Assembly (NCBI GenBank): GCA_000306725.1 | Contig: CP003083.1 | Coordinates: forward strand, 2,716,042-2,780,041 | Direction of reading: 5' to 3' | DNA from: Methanolobus psychrophilus R15 | Lineage (GTDB): Archaea; Halobacteriota; Methanosarcinia; Methanosarcinales; Methanosarcinaceae | DNA length: 64,000 nucleotides | Shown here: one piece after another, positions 29,343 through 36,337 of the stretch | Numbering within the stretch: position 1 is the stretch's first letter | Layout: every line of letters begins with the position of its first letter | Notes under the pieces: generated by a model | The model's database searches: none | What the model was told of the DNA's origin: nothing | What the model saw: only the letters and a program-made list of their open reading frames with translations | Position numbers and translations under genes: made by a program

Positions 29343-30197
29343 TCACCAGAACTGTTCAAGTGCCAGACTGTAAAAGTTCGAGGCATTTGTCGTTACAATT
29401 ACCTTTGTTATATTTGCGTCATCATGTGTAGTTATATTGTACGCGAGTCCGCGCTCGGAACTATTTGCACCAAGGGCCGTTATATTGTCAAGCAGGTTTT
29501 GCTGGGGCTCAACAAATACCTCTGTCCTTGTATAGTTCCCGTCAGCTGTATACCTGAACTCCATATAGTGCTGTTCAGCAAGTCTGTCTGCGGAAGTGAG
29601 CATCTGGTATTCAGCACCGTCCTCTATGTAGGGCATTATCCTCTCAAAATCCCCGGAGCTTCCAAGAGTGCCGGATTTTACGTCAATTACCTGCTGAAGT
29701 GATTCCTGTGGACCAAGCAGCATCGGATTGCCTACAATATTATATACCTGACCATTGCGGGATAACATGTAATACCCATTATATGGCTGTTCTGCAAGCA
29801 TATACTCGAAATTTATAACCTCTGGATTTATAACATGAGCTTCGAATGCAAAATCTTCGGTAGTATTATATGCGGAATACCTCTTAATGATCATCGAGTT
29901 GTAAACCGAGTATACATCGGTGATATTGGGTGCCAGTATCTGGAGCGGTGTCCCATATACCCTGGAATAATCGACATAACTAACGACTGTAACACCCTCC
30001 GGTGTCATGGCCAGCCCGTCCTGAAGTGAGTTCAGTTCATGGCTCATCTTTGTCCCGGGTATCGTTTCAAATCCGGGTGCCTGTGAGGCATCATTCCCAT
30101 TGTTGCTCTGGTTGGACAGAGGGCCGGCAAAAAAGAATGTCCCTATCGACATTAGCATAATGGCAGCCAGAAAAATGCCTATTAATTTTTGGTTCAT
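29343..30197 (-). CDS. Secreted or membrane-anchored protein of unknown function
   Basis: A 284-residue protein with an N-terminal signal-anchor (LIGIFLAAIMLMSIGTFFFAG) and an Asn/Ser-rich spacer. The body has repeated beta-rich segments and several N-x-T/S sequons, suggesting surface glycosylation. Two similar motifs (GTLGSSGDFERIMPYIEDG and EYQMLTSADRLAEQHYMEFRY) are distinctive, but I do not recognise the family. A hairpin terminator follows, and it stands apart from sufB, 54 bp away. Confidence 0.7.
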   Translation of the reverse strand: MNQKLIGIFLAAIMLMSIGTFFFAGPLSNQSNNGNDASQAPGFETIPGTKMSHELNSLQDGLAMTPEGVTVVSYVDYSRVYGTPLQILAPNITDVYSVYNSMIIKRYSAYNTTEDFAFEAHVINPEVINFEYMLAEQPYNGYYMLSRNGQVYNIVGNPMLLGPQESLQQVIDVKSGTLGSSGDFERIMPYIEDGAEYQMLTSADRLAEQHYMEFRYTADGNYTRTEVFVEPQQNLLDNITALGANSSERGLAYNITTHDDANITKVIVTTNASNFYSLALEQFW

Positions 30198-30251
30198 TAA
30201 TATCCTCTTGTTAAGATTTATCTATTAAAATTGATTCCACTTATATGTGGT

Positions 30252-31478
30252 TCAGATCGCGTTCTCTCCAATCTTTGCAATGGTTTCGTCAATATCTGCT
30301 CTGAGTTCATCGGGTATGCCCTGGATGCCAACATCAAGGAAGCCCCTGACAATCATGCCAATTGCATCTTCTTCTGTAAGTCCGCGGGCCATCAGGTACT
30401 CTATCTGCTCCCTGGCGATGCGGCCAACGGCAGCTTCATGGGAAAGCTCTATGTTCTGGACGTTTGCCTCAAGTATGGGGATGGCTCTCTGTGTGCCCTT
30501 GTCACTAAGCACGAGCCCGTGACATTCCAGATGGCCTTTGGCACCATTGGCATTACCTATCATTTCTCCCCTTGCAATGGATACGCCGCCCGTTGTGATG
30601 GTTCGCGAGATCAGCTCGGCTGATGTGTCCTCTGCATTGAAGATGACCCGGCTTCCAAGGTCCAGCTCCGAACCCGGATGAGCTACAGCTATCGTATTGA
30701 GCCTTGTGAACGCGCCCTTCCCCTCCAGGAGAACTGTCGGGTAAGCCTGGATAGATTTGACTGGCTTCAGGGTCACGTAATTGCTAATGTATTTGCCATT
30801 CTCTTCAACATGAACGACAGTTCTTGGCCTGACACCTATCTGGTCAGCCCAGTTGTGGATCATTGTAAAATTGAGTGTTGCCCCTTTCTGCACATACATC
30901 TCTGAAATGCCAAGGTGGAGTCCTTTTTCCACTCCATGCTTTGTGGAGCAGCCAGTTATCACTTCAAGCTCGGCTCCTTCTTCTACAATAATTATGTTGT
31001 GCACTGTCTGTGAAACCTGCTTTGAGCCTATAAGGAGGCAGGTCTGTACAGGCATCTTTGATTTTTTGCCAGCGGGTGCCCGGATGAAATAGCCGTTGGC
31101 ATCCTGCAGATAGCTCATCGCAGTGTACTTGTCTGCATCCGGCTTTATGAGCTTCCACATGTAATCCTTTACCCAGCTGTGAACTTTCATTGCATCGCTG
31201 AGAGACATCAGCTCAACTGCATCACTATCGTGTAGCGATGTATGAGCTATTTTATTATCGACCATTATGAGGCTGCCCGACCTGTTTTCCTCTCCCGGAG
31301 TGAAGCCTACATTAAGCAGTGTCCTCTTGTCCTCTTCCGTAAGTTCTGTCAGGTTTTGCTCGTACCGGACATCGGTAGCGCCTGCGCTGTATTCATCAAG
31401 ATTGAAATCCTCTCCGTAAGCGGCGCTTTTCCCGAGAGCGTCTTCTGCCTTTTTCCTCATATCTGCATCAGCTTGCAT
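30252..31478 (-). CDS. sufB: Fe-S cluster assembly protein SufB/SufD
   Basis: The scaffold component of the SUF system that works with the SufC ATPase. The C-terminal half shows the beta-helix pattern, and the conserved SELSHEAAVGRIAREQIEYLMARGLTEEDA motif of SufB/SufD is present (here NIELSHEAAVG). ARGEMIGNANGAKGHLECHGLVLSD is the domain core. The start is at the ATG at 31478, where GAGGAG lies 7 nt upstream; the GTG at 31487 is inside that site. It overlaps the end of sufC by about 22 bp. As in many methanogens, only sufB and sufC are present here, with no SufS or SufE nearby. Confidence 0.93.
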   Translation of the reverse strand: MQADADMRKKAEDALGKSAAYGEDFNLDEYSAGATDVRYEQNLTELTEEDKRTLLNVGFTPGEENRSGSLIMVDNKIAHTSLHDSDAVELMSLSDAMKVHSWVKDYMWKLIKPDADKYTAMSYLQDANGYFIRAPAGKKSKMPVQTCLLIGSKQVSQTVHNIIIVEEGAELEVITGCSTKHGVEKGLHLGISEMYVQKGATLNFTMIHNWADQIGVRPRTVVHVEENGKYISNYVTLKPVKSIQAYPTVLLEGKGAFTRLNTIAVAHPGSELDLGSRVIFNAEDTSAELISRTITTGGVSIARGEMIGNANGAKGHLECHGLVLSDKGTQRAIPILEANVQNIELSHEAAVGRIAREQIEYLMARGLTEEDAIGMIVRGFLDVGIQGIPDELRADIDETIAKIGENAI

Positions 31479-32203
31479 TTGATACACTCCTCATATCCCT
31501 GTTCTTTGATCTCGCTGAGCATTTCGCGCGGATTACCCGAACACATCACAGTCCCGTTACAAAGAATGTAAGCTCTGTCGGTTTCCACATAATCCAGAAC
31601 TTGTCCGGTGTGGGTTATCACAAGCGCTGATTTACCATGCCTGCACCTGTCTCCAGGGCATTTGCAATCCCTGTTCAGGAGGGTATTGATCGTGTTTCCC
31701 AGAAGCTCGATGCTTGCAAGGTCCACTCCTGATTCGGGTTCGTCTAGCAGGAGAAAATCTGGATTTTGTGCTGACAGCTGGAGAAGCTCCGATCTCTTTA
31801 TTTCGCCACCTGAAAACCCTACATTGACATCCCTCTCAAAGAACCTTACCATATCAATTGACTCTGCAAGCTCTTCTGTTTCTTTAGGGTCTTTTGATAT
31901 CACTTTCAGGAGGTCATGCAGCCTGACGCCACTGAGGTTAGGAGGCCTCTGGGTCATGATGCCCATCCCCATCTGTGCTCTCTGGGAAACAGACAGGCGG
32001 GTGATATCTTCACCCTTGAAAATGATTTCTCCGCTAATAACATTATAACCGCTGAATCCCATCAGAGTCATAAGGAGTACGGACTTGCCCGCGCCATTTG
32101 GCCCGAACAGTACATTAGTGTAGCCGGCATCGACTTTGAGGTCTACACCTTTCAGCACCCTGCGACCGCCGACTTCGACTGTCAGATTGTTGATCTCCAG
32201 CAT
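31457..32203 (-). CDS. sufC: Fe-S assembly ATPase SufC with a Cys-rich insertion
   Basis: An ABC ATPase (248 aa) driving the SufBC scaffold. Walker A FGPNGAGKSVLL (about 33-44), the signature VGFSGGEIKRSELLQL, and Walker B PDFLLLDEPESGVD are present, with a catalytic Glu. Unusual for an ABC protein, residues 170-177 form CKCPGDRC and the C-terminus has CIKC (230-233). These are exposed positions just before the H-loop (VITHTG) and at the tail, and they may bind iron, zinc or a cluster. The start at 32203 follows AAGGAAGG; the frame extends to 32233. A dyad lies in the leader. Confidence 0.94.
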   Translation of the reverse strand: MLEINNLTVEVGGRRVLKGVDLKVDAGYTNVLFGPNGAGKSVLLMTLMGFSGYNVISGEIIFKGEDITRLSVSQRAQMGMGIMTQRPPNLSGVRLHDLLKVISKDPKETEELAESIDMVRFFERDVNVGFSGGEIKRSELLQLSAQNPDFLLLDEPESGVDLASIELLGNTINTLLNRDCKCPGDRCRHGKSALVITHTGQVLDYVETDRAYILCNGTVMCSGNPREMLSEIKEQGYEECIKCKLMQI

Positions 32204-32253
32204 TAGTATGTTCCTTCCTTTAACTTTTATCAATGCAAGGACATGGGTTAATA

Positions 32254-32277
32254 CAGTATTGACATAGGATAATACTG
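32254..32277 (-). promoter_or_regulatory. Dyad in the sufCB promoter/leader
   Basis: CAGTATT (32254-32260) and AATACTG (32271-32277) are perfect inverted arms around 10 nt. On the minus strand a TATA box (GGTTATAAG near 32305-32313) predicts transcription from about 32282, so the dyad covers the start of the leader, where a repressor would block elongation. Confidence 0.5.
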
Positions 32278-32423
32278 GTTATGAGTTAAAAAGGTATTGA
32301 GATTCTTATAACCCAGTTCTTACCATTTGATGCATTGCATGGCAATGATCAAAACCTTAGAACAGATCCCCGGTCGTTTCCGGTGGAAGGATCTCACCAG
32401 GTGGTACTGATGAGTATCTACAT

Positions 32424-32657
32424 TTATAGTCCTAGTTCCTGTGCGATTTCTTGGAATTCCTTTCCTTTCTCAGTTGTCATATAGAGGCTGTCCTTCTTCT
32501 CTATAAGCCCCTTTTCTTCTAACATCGTAAGGTATCTGTTGACAACCTCAAAGTTAAGGTTTGCACGATAGACTATGTGGGTTTTTTTTGCTCCCTCCAT
32601 GGCAGCTCTTAATATTTCCACGCTGATGGCAGTTCTACTTCTTCTGATATGAATCAC
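32424..32657 (-). CDS. Small winged-helix DNA-binding protein (HTH_45-like)
   Basis: A 77-residue protein from a GTG at 32657: IHIRRSRTAISVEILRAA is the first helix, HIVYRANLNFEVVNRYLTMLEEKGLIEK the recognition region, and LYMTTEKGKEF the wing. This matches small archaeal single-domain winged-helix regulators. The GTG is chosen because it overlaps the TGA of a short open frame ahead of it as GTGA, a classic coupled junction. The open frame continues upstream to 32723 as a different reading. Confidence 0.85.
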   Translation of the reverse strand: MIHIRRSRTAISVEILRAAMEGAKKTHIVYRANLNFEVVNRYLTMLEEKGLIEKKDSLYMTTEKGKEFQEIAQELGL

Positions 32658-32824
32658 ATCTCCGTTTGGATCAACAATCTGGAGTAAGGCTGAAGCTGAA
32701 CAATGTATTGCTGATAATTGCAATGGTAGGCGATACTTTTTGTAAGGCCTTCCACAGGAGCATTGGGTCGGTTTGCAACATCGTGCATATTCTGTAAAAT
32801 GATGGTCTCATTGCCTCTGTGCAT
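32654..32824 (-). CDS. Possible small gene coupled to the winged-helix gene
   Basis: From an ATG at 32824 the frame gives 56 residues (start MHRGNETIILQNMHDVANRP, then a segment with AYHCNYQQY) and ends in TGA overlapping the GTG of the next gene. The frame is open back to a TAA just before 32878 and reads like real protein (IAGIYHNFEM upstream). I do not recognise it. It could be the remnant of a larger gene, possibly from a mobile element, or a small regulator of the winged-helix gene. Confidence 0.35.
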   Translation of the reverse strand: MHRGNETIILQNMHDVANRPNAPVEGLTKSIAYHCNYQQYIVQLQPYSRLLIQTEM

Positions 32825-33142
32825 TTCAAAGTTATGATAGATCCCGGCTATCTGACAAATGATAACAAGACCCTCACTTTACGCCGCCTTCCCCACTTAT
32901 CCCGGCCAATACCCTTCTTCTAATCCCGTAGAGTATATGGAATTTAATCTAATAAACAAGTAAGAATCTTAGTTACTTATTATATATAAGAAACAAAAAT
33001 ACATTCATACTTTTTTGAAATTAATAAGGATATTGCCTGTCCTGTCCGGGCTTTGAGAAAAGCACATGACGGTTGGAATACATCAGGGCTTTTCTCCAGG
33101 CGCAACGGGGTAGGTATATAAAACTAAAAGGAACATGTAGTA
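32825..33142. other. Gene-poor AT-rich stretch with an inverted repeat and a TATA box
   Basis: GAGAAAAGC (33055-33063) and GCTTTTCTC (33088-33096) form a perfect 9-bp inverted repeat around 24 nt. A TATA box, TATATAAAA, lies at about 33115-33123. I see no protein gene here. Confidence 0.5.
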
Positions 33143-33303
33143 TTACCACCAAGTCTGGACTTGGTCAGGCATCGCAGGTGTGGTCTTGCCGGTGGCAATT
33201 ACCTTAAACAAAAAAATTGAACCTACAAAAAAGGAAACAAGCGTCTGTTCCCACGCCTGTTTCCCAACTCCATGTTTCGCAGTAAGGTGGTACTTGGTGG
33301 TAA
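33143..33303 (+). ncRNA. Candidate structured RNA of about 161 nt
   Basis: TTACCACCAAGT (33143-33154) and ACTTGGTGGTAA (33292-33303) are a perfect 12-bp terminal inverted repeat. Inside are a perfect 8-bp hairpin ACCAAGTC/GACTTGGT (33148-33165), TTGCC/GGCAA (33186-33198), and GGAAACA-GCGT with ACGC-TGTTTCC (33233-33264, one mismatch). The first hairpin overlaps the left arm of the closing helix, so the two are alternatives. A TATA box 20-28 nt upstream puts the transcript start at the first base of the closing helix. An 88-codon open frame from 33180 crosses this region but looks non-coding. A miniature transposon is the rival reading; no clear target duplication is visible. Confidence 0.5.
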
Positions 33304-33455
33304 CTATATCGATCTCTGAGATATCTCAGGACAACACTGACCACCAGATTTTATTTGTCTCATGTGGCAATAAATGGATAAGAAGCATTACTGCTGAAAA
33401 GAGTTACATTTTCCAATATGCTATGCAACCAAATAAGACAGCCTAAAAAAGTCCG

Positions 33456-33484
33456 CATGGCATTGTTTTTCTTACAGTGCCATG
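33456..33484 (-). terminator. Hairpin after the 33499-33726 gene
   Basis: CATGGCA (33456-33462) and TGCCATG (33478-33484) are perfect arms with a 15-nt loop, 15 bp past the stop of the minus-strand gene. It lacks a strong T-run, so its role in termination is only likely. Confidence 0.4.
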
Positions 33485-33498
33485 AACGTCACATCATA

Positions 33499-33726
33499 TC
33501 AGAGTTTCTTCAGTGCTGATCTTGCAATATAATTAGTTACCAGGGTATATACGAAGATGATGATCCCAAGCCAGAGCAAAGGCTCACCGATCTCATATTC
33601 AAGATAGGAAAGTGCAAGTCCGGAACTTAATATCAGCAGATTGATCCTTATCAGTTTTCTGTTCCTGTAAAGAATCGCAATGTTCTTTTGTTTTTCCTGC
33701 ATGACCTGTTTTTTTTCTGTTTTCAT
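33499..33726 (-). CDS. Small membrane protein of unknown function
   Basis: About 75 residues: a Lys/Gln-rich N-terminus, then two hydrophobic helices (INLLILSSGLALSYL and LLWLGIIIFVYTLVTNYIA). The start at 33726 is set by GGAGG 8 nt upstream; the frame extends to a TTG overlapping the end of the upstream gene. It is probably co-transcribed with the threonylcarbamoyl-AMP synthase gene. No family recognised. Confidence 0.65.
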   Translation of the reverse strand: MKTEKKQVMQEKQKNIAILYRNRKLIRINLLILSSGLALSYLEYEIGEPLLWLGIIIFVYTLVTNYIARSALKKL

Positions 33727-33752
33727 TTTTCTTTCCTCCAGTTGTTCTGTTT

Positions 33753-34802
33753 TCAAACTTTTATGATCGAGCCGGCTGCTTTACGTATCCTGTTACTGAC
33801 GGCTTCACCGATGCCGTGGCGGCTGAAAGAACCGTCAACGAGTATAATGTCCACACCTCTTGCATCCAGGGAACGCAGTCCTGAGAATAAGTTGAAGGCC
33901 AGTTCAGCAGGCTTGTCCTTGCTACCCAGTGAGAGCTGGTCATCCTGATGGATGGTCATATTGCTCTCGTCCGTTAAAAGCAGTCCTACTTTCACTCCTG
34001 CGGATTCATATGTCTTAAGCATCTCCTGTATCCTGCGGGCTACGTTGGCACTTGCTCCTTCGATGAGTATCACGGTTGCATCGGGCGCATAGTGTGTGTA
34101 CTTCATTCCCGGGGAACGGACAGCTGCTGAGTCCGGATGACTCCCATCCATATATCCTGTTGTTATACTCCCTATCTCCTTCTCTATATCCTCCCGGCTT
34201 ATCCTGCCGGGTCTGAGTATGGCAGGTACCTGCAATGTCATATCTATGACTGTTGACTCCAGGCCTATCTCTGCGGTCCCGCCATCAATAACTGCATCTA
34301 TCCTACCGCAGAGGTCTGAAATGACGTGCTGTGCGGTTGTAGGGCTTGGCTTTCCGGAAAGGTTGGCGCTGGGGGCCGCGAGGGGCTTTCCTGACACCCT
34401 TATTATCCCGAGTGCTATTTCGTTGTCGGGCATTCTCAGGGCAACTGTACCCAGCCCGCCTGTTGTCACATCAGGCACGATTTCCTGTCTTTCCAAAATA
34501 AGCGTGAGAGGGCCGGGCCAGAATTTATCCATAAGCTTAAAGGCTTTCTCAGGGATATTACGGGCAAGCTCGCAGCATTGCTGCTTTGAGCAGATGTGCA
34601 CTATGAGAGGGTTATCAGCCGGCCGGCCCTTTGATTCAAAAATACCCCTCACAGCTTTTGCATCAAGTGCATTAGCTCCCAGACCGTAGACCGTTTCAGT
34701 CGGGAAAGCCACCAATCCCCCATCATCAATGATGGCTGCAGCTTCCTTTAAAGTGTCATGGAAGTTGCTTTTATTGATGGGGAATATTCGGGTTCTTGTC
34801 AT
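33753..34802 (-). CDS. sua5: Threonylcarbamoyl-AMP synthase (Sua5/YrdC)
   Basis: Makes threonylcarbamoyl-AMP from threonine, bicarbonate and ATP for the t6A modification of tRNA. The YrdC domain is clear: GGLVAFPTETVYGLGANA, KGRPADNPLIVHI, and ALRMPDN with SAPSANLSGKPSPT. The last 120 residues, from PGMKYTHYAPD on, are the Sua5-specific C-terminal domain, so this is the long Sua5 form (349 aa). The gene stands alone upstream of a small membrane gene. Confidence 0.96.
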   Translation of the reverse strand: MTRTRIFPINKSNFHDTLKEAAAIIDDGGLVAFPTETVYGLGANALDAKAVRGIFESKGRPADNPLIVHICSKQQCCELARNIPEKAFKLMDKFWPGPLTLILERQEIVPDVTTGGLGTVALRMPDNEIALGIIRVSGKPLAAPSANLSGKPSPTTAQHVISDLCGRIDAVIDGGTAEIGLESTVIDMTLQVPAILRPGRISREDIEKEIGSITTGYMDGSHPDSAAVRSPGMKYTHYAPDATVILIEGASANVARRIQEMLKTYESAGVKVGLLLTDESNMTIHQDDQLSLGSKDKPAELAFNLFSGLRSLDARGVDIILVDGSFSRHGIGEAVSNRIRKAAGSIIKV

Positions 34803-35223
34803 GGGTCTGTTCTTTCAAAAACGGCATTTCTACCGAGCCCATTATGCATTAACAGGCAGATAAGTTTTGTGTTCCCGGCACTTCATTCAGATATGGTCCC
34901 ATTCATTCTAAACTATACGCAATAGTGGCTCTTCTTTCATAATTTTCGGCAAAACAAAATAACAATGCTTATATACGATAATGACTTCTATGCTCTCAGT
35001 GAGCGGGTCTATTTTTAACCCCACTCCCACACTAACCCCCACTCCCCAACCCGCTCACAATAATATTCGGGGTAAAGTAACGGAGATTAAGTATCTAAAA
35101 ATTAAGTTTCCCAAAAGAGACAGTTTAGATTCATCCTTCATAATAAAGTGTGCCTCTCCTAGATTCAAGCCGTCAGGAACTAAAATCTGAAATGAAAATA
35201 TGTTTTGAGTGCTGTTCTGAAGG
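34803..35223. other. Intergenic region carrying hairpin copy B
   Basis: The 421-bp gap between the Sua5 gene and mrpG contains the hairpin at 34999-35058 and its TATA box, TTATATAC at 34969-34976. A 69-codon open frame at 34981-35190 runs through the hairpin and is low complexity, so I reject it. I see nothing else. Confidence 0.55.
34999..35058 (+). ncRNA. Candidate hairpin small RNA, copy B (C-rich loop)
   Basis: GTGAGCGGGT (34999-35008) and ACCCGCTCAC (35049-35058) are a perfect 10-bp stem around a 40-nt loop. The loop contains AACCCCACTCCC and then TAACCCCCACTCCCCA, the latter shared with copy A. A strong TATA box, TTATATAC at 34969-34976, is centred 26 nt before the stem, so the transcript should start at the stem. 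The opposite strand has four G-runs (GGGG, GGGGG, GGG, GGGG) with short loops, a G-quadruplex pattern. The C-rich loop could pair with G-rich ribosome-binding sites, but that is inference. Confidence 0.5.
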
Positions 35224-35580
35224 TTAGATTTGGCTCTCTTTCTCTCTCTTATTATCCTCTTCATATTCATCAGTTACAGAGTCCGTCCACATCTGGGTTC
35301 CACTTCTGTGGGCAGCTCTTGCTATCATGTGTGCTGCTACAGGAGCTGTCAGGAGCAGGAATATTCCGACAGTTATGGCTTTTAGGCCCATTGTCGAAAA
35401 GCCGGCCTTTATTGCGATTGCGAGCATGACACCAAAGGTACCAAGCGTCGCTATCTTCGTGGTTGCATGGAGACGGTTATACACGTCAGGCAGCCGCAGC
35501 AGGCCCACCATTCCCACGAACACGAACAATATGCCTGCTAAAAAGAACACATTGCCGATAATGTCGGTTGCAGTTGTCAA
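35224..35580 (-). CDS. mrpG: Mrp antiporter subunit G
   Basis: A 118-residue protein with three membrane helices: GNVFFLAGILFVFVGMVGLLRLPDVYNRLHA is the signature MnhG N-terminal region, and VGIFLLLTAPVAAHMIARAA follows. The tail is charged (EDNKREKE). It is the last gene of the seven-gene Mrp operon, 5 bp after mrpF. Confidence 0.95.
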   Translation of the reverse strand: MTTATDIIGNVFFLAGILFVFVGMVGLLRLPDVYNRLHATTKIATLGTFGVMLAIAIKAGFSTMGLKAITVGIFLLLTAPVAAHMIARAAHRSGTQMWTDSVTDEYEEDNKREKESQI

Positions 35581-35585
35581 TATGC

Positions 35586-35846
35586 TCAGAATATCGCCCC
35601 CTCATCAATGTATCTAGCTATAGCAATAGTCCCTACAAAACTTATGATGGATAGTACAAGGGCAGCATCCAGGAAAAACGGAGATTCCTGCACATATGAA
35701 TATACTCCCAGAGTTACTACCATGACAAGGGTCAGCGCATCAAGACCGACGACCCTGTCAGGAAGTGTCGGTCCGGCTATAATCCTGTACAGGCAGGGAA
35801 TTAGTGAAATGCTCATTATAACAAGGGCCACGTCAAGTAAATTCAT
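35586..35846 (-). CDS. mrpF: Mrp antiporter subunit F
   Basis: An 86-residue protein with three helices: LDVALVIMSISLIPCLYRI, GPTLPDRVVGLDALTLVMV and AALVLSIISFVGTIAIARYI. The GP-x-x-DR-x-x-x-LD motif is diagnostic. It overlaps mrpE by 4 bp. Confidence 0.95.
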   Translation of the reverse strand: MNLLDVALVIMSISLIPCLYRIIAGPTLPDRVVGLDALTLVMVVTLGVYSYVQESPFFLDAALVLSIISFVGTIAIARYIDEGAIF

Positions 35847-36337
35847 TCAAAGGCCTCCAGTACATATTTTTCGAGTTTGTCGCGGATAGATATCTTAAGT
35901 GCCTCAGGATCCGAAGCATCTATTGAATGGACATATATCTTTGTCAGATCATCCGATACATCTATCGTGAGTGTCCCGGGTGTAAGGCTGATCGTATTTG
36001 CAATAGCTGTAATGGACACGTCCTTTGTTGCACGTATGGGAACCGCTATTATTCCGGGCTTGATATCCAGCTTTGGCCACAGGACTATCTTTGCGACCAG
36101 GATACTTGCTTTTGTGATCTCTATCATGAGGATTGCAAAGAAGGTTGCAAGTTTTGGAATGCGTGCGATTATGTTCTTGTAAGGCACGTCTTCATCAGGC
36201 TGGTATAGCTTCTTCAGAGACCAGATGATCAGAATACCCAGCACAGAGCCAACCATAAAATTCAATATACTGGCCTCTCCGCTGACAAAACACCAGACGA
36301 TTCCCAGGGCCAGTGCATAAGCAATATATTGTCTCAT
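35843..36337 (-). CDS. mrpE: Mrp antiporter subunit E
   Basis: A 164-residue protein with two or three N-terminal helices (YALALGIVWCFVSGEASIL, and LATFFAILMIEITKASILVAK) and a soluble C-terminus with SLTPGTLTIDVSDD, typical of MnhE. It overlaps mrpD and mrpF by 4 bp each. Confidence 0.94.
   Translation of the reverse strand: MRQYIAYALALGIVWCFVSGEASILNFMVGSVLGILIIWSLKKLYQPDEDVPYKNIIARIPKLATFFAILMIEITKASILVAKIVLWPKLDIKPGIIAVPIRATKDVSITAIANTISLTPGTLTIDVSDDLTKIYVHSIDASDPEALKISIRDKLEKYVLEAFE

Noticed and set aside
33143-33303. A miniature transposon reading of the 12-bp terminal inverted repeat
   Set aside because: No clear target-site duplication at the ends; kept only as the rival to the RNA reading.
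33180-33446. 88-codon open frame over the candidate RNA
   Set aside because: Starts inside the hairpins, no ribosome-binding site, and no family pattern.
34981-35190. 69-codon open frame through hairpin copy B
   Set aside because: Pro/Thr low-complexity translation of the C-rich loop; no start signal.
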